From assembly GCA_003024175.1 (NCBI GenBank), contig MDYQ01000599.1, positions 124,001-188,000 of the forward strand: a stretch of 64,000 nt of DNA. The letters are read 5' to 3'. How positions within the stretch are numbered: position 1 is the stretch's first letter; each line of letters begins with the position of its first letter. Position numbers and translations under genes: made by a program. Positions 58,134 to 64,000 of the stretch are shown one piece after another. Below the pieces are notes generated by a model. It made no database searches. It saw only the letters and a program-made list of their open reading frames with translations, and had not been told where the DNA came from. Source of the stretch: Planoprotostelium fungivorum (lineage: Eukaryota; Evosea; Variosea; Cavosteliida; Cavosteliaceae).

Positions 58134-59612
58134 ATGTCTTTCGGTGGCGGCGGTAAGAAAGAATCTCCATTTCGTCAATTCTTCCTGGGAGGAGCTTCCG
58201 GCTGTGCAGCTGCATGTTGTGAGTATCGATCGATCTCTGTTTCATCGCCATCCTCTGACGACGATACAGTCACTCATCCGATCGATCTGGTCAAAGTTCG
58301 CATGCAAATCACGGGAGAGGTAATATCGCGACGATCGTTCTCTCCATCTGACAGGAAAAGGGAGCAGCGGCTGCGACAGCGAAGAAATCAGGTATGTTGA
58401 AGACGGGAATCGATGTGGCTAGATCAGAAGGCATCATGTCTCTATACAAAGGGTGAGCCGTTCGTCATCTCCTCGACAAACTTGAATAACTCTTTTCCTC
58501 AGTCTCTCCGCTTCTCTCTTAAGACAAGGTGATTCATGACATCATCATCACCTCCCATTCTAATGTATGTAGCCACCTACACGACCGTTCGTTTCGGTCT
58601 GTATCTCCAATTCAAAGAGGCTCTCAGCCGTCCAGGTCCGTCCCATCTCATCCTCCCATGTCTGACATGATCCATCAGGAGAGAAGTTGAGCCTGTGGAA
58701 GTCCCTCGCCTGCTCCATGGCCGCCGGTGCCGGAGGCGCCATCGCAGGATCCCCCGCCGACGTCGTTCTGGTGAGCGTTGTAGTCTGACAGCTCCGCTCC
58801 CCCCTCACCACCACCCTAGGTCCGCATGCAGGCCGACGGTAAGCTTCCCCTCGACCAGAGGAGAGGCTACAAGAACGCCATCGACGGCCTCGCCAAGATC
58901 GTCCGCGAAGAGGGTGACCGTCTACAACCCGTCACATCCGTTCTCACGATATTCTCAGGTCCGATGGCCCTCACCAGAGGCTGCATTCCCAACATCTACC
59001 GAGCCATGCTCATGACTGCGGGACAGCTGACGTCTTACGATCAAGCGAAGGCGATCATCTTGGCAAAGACAGACCTCAAAGACGGTACCGTGGTCCATGT
59101 TTCGTGAGAGGCACGTGAAGAGGTGTGACTGATGTAGAGAAGGGCATCGGTGATTGCCGCCTTCGTGGCGTCCGTCATCACGAACCCCATGGATGTCATC
59201 AAGACGAGGATCATGAACCAAGCGAAGACCGCCGCACCCGGAACTGTCGTGAGTCATCGATGATCACGTCTCGATCGTCTCATTTGATCTCATCGACCGT
59301 CTCATCCATCTCATCTCGTGCCATGTTGATGTGAACTTCTCATTCCATCATGCATGATGAGGTGGAGTTGCAAGGGAGAGACTGATAGAAGGACAGTTAT
59401 ACAAGTCTAGCTTAGACTGTGCCGTCAACATTCTGAAGCACGAGGGCCCCCTCGGCTTCTGGAAGGGCTTCATCCCCTTCTTCGTTCGATTGGGTCCCCA
59501 CACCGTGCTGGTGAGCCATCCATCTACAACGATGTAGATGCACTCCTGACCCTCCCAGACCTTCGTCTTCTTCGAACAATTCTCCCGCCTCCTCAACTTG
59601 ATCGCAAAATAA
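58134..59612 (+). CDS. SLC25A11: Mitochondrial 2-oxoglutarate/malate carrier
   Basis: Inner-membrane exchanger of 2-oxoglutarate for malate or other dicarboxylates. Start ATG 58134 (MSFGGGGKKESPFRQFFLGG). The three carrier signatures are present: THPIDLVKVRMQ, SPADVVLVRMQADG and TNPMDVIKTRIMNQ. Diagnostic of the oxoglutarate carrier are ADGKLPLDQRRGYKNAIDGL, the gap-closing GCIPNIYRAMLMTAGQLTSY, and RLGPHTVLTFVFFEQF at the end. At least eight introns are seen; the last (59511-59558) carries the palindrome. The stop is TAA 59610-59612, 81 bp from the convergent uL23 stop. Confidence 0.92.
59522..59539. repeat. Intron palindrome (oxoglutarate carrier)
   Basis: ATCTACAACGATGTAGAT in the 48-nt intron 59511-59558, 11 nt after the 5' splice site. 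The splice restores PHTVL/TFVFFEQF, identical to the animal carrier. Confidence 0.95.
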
Positions 59613-59693
59613 ATAAAAAGTTTCGATCTCGCAAATTCTCGATTTATTTCCACCCAAGGTCAGCCCAGCGAATAAAACTACGCTTAGATGATT

Positions 59694-60747
59694 CCAATCT
59701 TGGAGGCAACGTCGAGGGCATCAGAGTCAGCGACCAGGCGAACGTAAGCTCTCTTCTGTCCATCAGCTCTGCACAGAGGTAAGTCACGGAAGACAAGAGG
59801 ATAAAGATCTCACCCGATGAGGGTGTTGACGTAGGCAGCCTTGACGTCGTACAGCTTTCTAACGGCCTTCTTGATGGCAGCCTTGGTGGTCTTCTGTGCA
59901 ACAATGAAGACGAGGGTGTTGCTCTCCTCGATCTTCTTCATGGCAGACTCAGTGGTCAGAGGGTGCTTCAGGGTGTCAAACTCATCGTGGTTGTTCTGCA
60001 GTCAAGTCAGCCCGTGTCGTCCTCCATCATGATGATGGACAAATGTCCATGGTGATGATGATCGTGAGACTCACGTTCTGGGGGTTAGAAACACGGGGGT
60101 ACTTGGGGGCCTTTCCGAGTCTCTGAGTGATGGGTCTGTGGAAGCGGGTGTTGGTGCGGATCTTTCTGGACACCTTCGTGTGAGTTCCCTGCTTGTTGGC
60201 CTTGGCAGCAGCGTTGGCCTTGGTCACTCCTTGGGGCTAACTTGAATGAGAAATCGAAAACAATGACATCTCTCGGACATCACAATGATACATTTCGTAT
60301 CACCATCACGTCCGACAGAGACATTCTTTAAAAACATCTTTTCCACACACCTTGGAGGGAGCGGGCTTTCCCTTTCCAGACTTGGTCTTCTCAGAGGCGA
60401 TCTTGGCGACGATCTGAGCGTGGTTAGGGTTGGGCTTTCCAGACTTGTAGGGGGACTTGGACTTGGTGCTCTTCTTGGGAACATACTTGCCGGCGGCAGC
60501 GGGGGCCTTCTCGGCAGCCTTGACGGGGGCCTCAGCAGCCTTGGTGGGCTTGGCAGACGTCTTCACAGACGTGTTCTTTGCTGTGACGCCGCACGTCAGA
60601 TCACTCTCATGATGGTGATGGATGTCTATATCGCACACACATCGATCTGCATCCATGATCGAACATCATCACGCGATTCACAATTCGATAGAAGATCCTC
60701 TATCGATGCAGAGAGAATAGTCACTGTGATTCACCTTTAGCGGGCAT
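59694..60747 (-). CDS. RPL23A: 60S ribosomal protein uL23 (RPL23A)
   Basis: Ribosomal protein at the nascent-chain exit. The short first exon (MPAK, start 60747) splices to [20 protein letters not shown], a Lys/Ala/Pro-rich N-terminal extension that reads [20 protein letters not shown]. The conserved core follows: [91 protein letters not shown], and the end [18 protein letters not shown]. The eukaryote-specific extension is longer than in animals. Plus-strand frames over the Ala-rich part are shadows. Upstream (60800-60870) is a run of C and T on the plus strand, purines on the transcribed sense strand. Confidence 0.94.
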
Positions 60748-61246
60748 ATTGGATGGATGATTGCGAGAAAGGATGCTTCAGCAATCCTATTGTGACGGAT
60801 TCACCTTGCCCTCCCTCCCCCTCTTTTTCCCTCCCCCCCTAGAAAAAATTCCGATGCGGAGGATTGAAAGAGGAAGAGAGAGGACACCATATAGAGGAGA
60901 GGAGGTAGGAACGATAGAGAGCGAGTGAATGTGATGGTTCGAGTTGTGTGGAGATGTGATTTGGATGTGATTGTTTTTGCATTACGGGAGACTAGTGAGG
61001 CGTAGCAGTAAGCACAGAAGTATAGAAGATAGATCGAACGAACTTGATCTTTTTTTCAGAAAGCGCATGATGTCCTTGACGATACTCGACAATCTCATAC
61101 AGTTGCTTTCGAGAGCACGAAAGATATGTTGCACAGTCGTATATGCCATCGAACAAATGGAATAGAAATCTTGATACAAAACGCTCGTGTTGCAACCGTT
61201 GTCCACGAGTGCTAACGACCGGTAAGCAGTTCAAAAATCAAAAGTA
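60748..61246. other. uL23 promoter region and intergenic
   Basis: About 500 bp between the uL23 start and tRNA-Phe. It starts with a homopurine/homopyrimidine stretch (about 60800-60850) likely within the uL23 promoter or leader. Short frames near 60971-61234 on both strands have no recognised content. Confidence 0.4.
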
Positions 61247-61319
61247 TGCCACAAACGTGGATCGAACACGTGACCTTTAGATCTTCAGTCTAACGCTCTC
61301 CCAACTGAGCTATTGCGGC
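61247..61319 (-). tRNA. tRNA-Phe (GAA)
   Basis: Reads on the minus strand GCCGCAA ... TTGTGGC as acceptor, with the D arm AGCTCAGTTGGGAGAGC, the anticodon loop ACTGAAGAT (anticodon GAA) and a T arm with GTTCGATCC. No intron. The A and B boxes are canonical. The 73-nt length includes the discriminator A. Confidence 0.95.
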
Positions 61320-61715
61320 GTACGAGCATGCGGCACATCATTGTTGCCCAAATGCGTATGAAGCATAAATGATGATTACGACGAAATGGAACACCAATTA
61401 TCGCAAGGCTGTTATGCATCTAGATACCATTACTGGATCAGCTGATAAGCCGAGTGCAGGAAAGTACAGGTCAGGTGAGACTCGATTGCTCTGTGTGCAA
61501 GTGGATGTGATGAGTGAGAGCCTTACCTTACCCAAACCATTCGGAGAATTGATCCTGCTCCATTTCTCACCTTCCTGGTTAAGAAATAGTATTCTCGCCC
61601 GGGATGACTGAGAAACGTATTGGAACGGGCGAGTCTCGGTCAATCTCGTCAGGGAAGTCTTCTGACCACATTTCAATTTTCCGAAGAGGAGAACATCACG
61701 AGAAGGGCCGACAAC
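61320..61715. other. Intergenic before the MATE gene
   Basis: About 400 bp; a short 80-codon frame (61369-61611, plus) and its minus-strand partner carry no recognised motif. The last part should be the MATE leader. An AGGTGAGAC-type donor-like site near 61475 could mark an untranslated first exon. Confidence 0.35.
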
Positions 61716-63689
61716 ATGAGCTGGTTCCTCTATGACCCTGTAAATAACAGAAGCAAGACACAGATCTTCAAAGAAGAGGCCAAGGCCATTCTGAAGATAT
61801 CAGGCCCCGTCCTGTTGGTAGCCATCTGCAATTTTGGTATGTCGGTCGTGGACAACATCTTTGTTGTGAGTCGCTCGCCTATTACCGCTCACACATCATG
61901 ATATCTGATCCAATCAAGGGACACCTCGGGGATAAATACATGTCAGCTGCCGCCCTAGGGAACGTTTGGACGTGGGGCACATCACTCTTGGCGCTCAGTC
62001 TCGCATTCGGTGGTGACACTCTCATCTCACAAGCATACGGAGCAGGTGTGTGTCCATCTCTTCTTCGATCGATCCTAATGCCGATCTCCTCAGGAAACTT
62101 CAAATTGGTGGGAATCATCTTTCAGAACTCACTCGTGGTCACACTGATCGGATGTGTACCTGTCACCGTTCTGTGGTGGAATGCATCATGTGAGTCGATC
62201 GAGACGAATCATCATGCCGATCGACGTCCTCAGTTTTCCTGCAACTGCTGAGGCAACCGGTCGAGCTGGCCGAATTGGCACAGATATACTGCAGGTGGAT
62301 GATTCCGGGATTATTCCCCCTCGCCTTGTACCAGTCCACCCAGAGGTGACCCCGTTCCCGCCAAATCTCCCCCCTCACGTGAAGCAGGTACCTCCAGAAC
62401 CAAGGCGTGACGACACCGGCTCTCGTCGCTGGCGTCATCGGTTTCGTACTCAACGTGAGTGATGACGTCATCGATCTACAACGCTGACACCCTCCAGGCC
62501 CTATTCAATTATCTGTTCATCTTCCAATTCGGCCTCGGCTTCATCGGGGCACCCGTCGCCACATCCATCTCGGTGCGTAACGTACGTATCCTTCCCTGAC
62601 CTTCCCAGAGGACCCTCTTACCCGTCATGGTGTGGAGCTACCTCTTCGCCGTCGGTGTCCACAAGAAAACATGGCACGGTTGGTCTGCGGAGGCTATCGC
62701 ACCGAAGAGACTGCTCACCTTCTTGCGATTCGGTGTGTTGGGAGGCCTCATGGTCGTGTTGGAAGTTTGGGGATTCGAGGTGGGAGGAGGTCACGTGATC
62801 TAGAATCTTCAGAGAATCTTCACGGAACGTTCGGTGAAAAATTTCAGATCACGACGCTTTTGGTGGGAGGTCTCGGTTCTTCAATTGTTCTGGCATCACA
62901 TACGATCAATTTCAATTGTCTTCTCATCTTGTGGTCCATGCCTTCTGCCCTGTCTGTGGGTGCGTCGGCCAAGGTGGGACAATACCTCGGGGAGGGTAAC
63001 CCAGTGGCCGCCAGGAATATCTCCAGGGTCGTATTCTGCCTGGCGTTGGGTGAGATGACAATCATCTACAGAGTTGTAGATTGACCAAAATTAGCCTTCT
63101 TACTCATCTCCATCACGCTCATTCTCGGGCTGAGAGATTACGTCGCACGTGCCTACACCGATGACCAAGTCATCATCGAGGTGAATTTTCCCTCGAATTC
63201 CTCTTCTCGATGATATTTCCGTCGAATTTCGACTGAACAAGTCATCAGCTGGTGAAACAAGTCTTACCTCTGACCATGTTGGTTGTCATCTGTGACGCAC
63301 TACAAGCCGTTTGCGCGGGAGTCCTGAGAGGTGCAGGGCGTCCCACCATCGGTAGTATCGCCAATTTCGTCGGCTACTACCTCGTTGCCCTCCCCTCCAT
63401 CTACTAGTGAGATCCATCTACAACCCGCCAGACTGATTCCCCCAGTTTGGCCTACAAGATGGATCTGGGGCTGCAGGGCTGTTGGATGGGTCTGGCCATT
63501 GGATTGTTCACCGTGGCCATCGGTATGATGATTGCAAACATGACACTCGATTACGAGAAGGAATCAAAGAAGGCGAGAGAGAGATCGGAAGCTGGGTTCG
63601 AGAAGCTGGACGACAGTTCGGCAGTGGAGATGGATGGAACACAGACGGTGGGAGAAGAGGAGGAAGGGAAGGGAGACAATAAAGTGTAA
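61716..63689 (+). CDS. MATE-family multidrug/toxin efflux transporter
   Basis: Cation-coupled exporter with twelve predicted membrane helices. Start ATG 61716 (MSWFLYDPVNNRSKTQIFKE). Helix and loop signatures in order: AILKISGPVLLVAICNFGMS, VDNIFVGHLGDKYMSAAALG, LALSLAFGGDTLISQAYGAG, YLQNQGVTTPALVAGVIGFV, NALFNYLFIFQFGLGFIGAP, MPSALSVGASAKVGQYLGEG, AVCAGVLRGAGRPTIGSIAN and GLQGCWMGLAIGLFTVAIGM. The SQAYGAG and VLRGAGRP elements are typical of eukaryotic MATE proteins. The acidic cytoplasmic tail (SSAVEMDGTQTVGEEEEGKG) ends at 63689. Introns include 63050-63094, which carries the palindrome. Substrate unknown. Confidence 0.93.
63064..63081. repeat. Intron palindrome (MATE)
   Basis: ATCTACAGAGTTGTAGAT, arms of 7 nt with a diverged centre, in the 45-nt intron 63050-63094, 14 nt after the 5' splice site. 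The splice gives CLALA/FLLISITLILG. Confidence 0.88.
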
Positions 63690-64000
63690 CCGTTCGAATG
63701 TCATCGCTTCTCATCGACATCATCATCGACTCGAACGTCATGTCATACACGGTGACACGTGTAGATGGAGAGAGGTTTGTAGTCGGCAATTTATCTGCTC
63801 TTCTTGGTCTAAGCAATACAACGATTCAACATCCGGGTGATTTCAGAACAAGGGATACTGCAATAATCTTCGATCAATAGAATTGTCTTGACAATCACGA
63901 GAGGAACATGTCCATCATCACATGTGTTCAGTGGTGATCCTAGGGGATGGCGGAAGGCATGCCTTGCAGATGGCATTGATAACACAAGGCTGGAAGACGA
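63690..64000. other. Right edge, no supported gene
   Basis: A 60-codon plus-strand frame (63698-63880, MSSLLIDIIIDSNVMSYTVT) has a protein-like look, with DGERFVVGNLSALLGLSNTT, and could be the first exon of a gene continuing to the right, but this cannot be tested inside the window. Confidence 0.3.

Overview
This window is nuclear DNA of an intron-rich microbial eukaryote. About 29 protein genes are packed on both strands with short gaps, and most are split by introns of roughly 38-90 nt (GTGAG or GTAAG at the 5' end, CAG or TAG at the 3' end). A PA14/fibro-slime surface protein of the Dictyostelium Psi type, a hybrid histidine kinase with receiver domain, an IRE/Rim15-type AGC kinase and several TPR-SET-MYND proteins together point to Amoebozoa, most likely a protosteloid amoeba such as Planoprotostelium or Protostelium. 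That placement is inference, since no rRNA is present.

Layout. 1-7 kb: a GRAM-PH protein running off the left edge, a MORC-like GHKL protein, the U6 phosphodiesterase USB1 and an unknown small protein. 7-12 kb: CTNNBL1, an unassigned stretch and an unknown 278-residue protein. 12-23 kb: PDXDC1-like protein, phytanoyl-CoA-dioxygenase-family protein, an unknown protein, an F-box/LRR protein, a membrane protein and tRNA-Glu. 23-33 kb: hybrid histidine kinase, QTRT2, CDC14 and a PP2A-like protein with a damaged metal site. 33-41 kb: VPS4, eIF4A3, a DUF1992 protein and the Psi-like surface protein. 41-54 kb: a (6-4) photolyase/cryptochrome, a SMYD4-like and a SMYD5-like protein flanking a minisatellite-encoded repeat protein, and an IRE-like kinase. 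54-64 kb: mitochondrial bL21, a second tRNA-Glu, NBS1, a 2-oxoglutarate carrier, uL23, tRNA-Phe and a MATE transporter.

Functionally this is an ordinary housekeeping neighbourhood: RNA processing (USB1, CTNNBL1, eIF4A3, QTRT2), DNA repair (NBS1, photolyase), cell cycle and signalling (CDC14, kinases, PP2A-like), membrane traffic (VPS4) and translation. No operons, CRISPR arrays or virus-like elements were seen.

The most striking signal is in the introns. Thirteen short introns in eleven unrelated genes, on both strands, carry the same perfect or near-perfect palindrome centred on CTACAACGTTGTAG, and in twelve of them it begins only 3-14 nt after the 5' splice site. Other short introns hold palindromes of different sequence at the same place. 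This suggests a selected intron hairpin and/or a dispersed, introner-like intron family. Secondary points of interest are a probable PP2A pseudophosphatase and a MORC-like protein whose ATPase motif I is altered.
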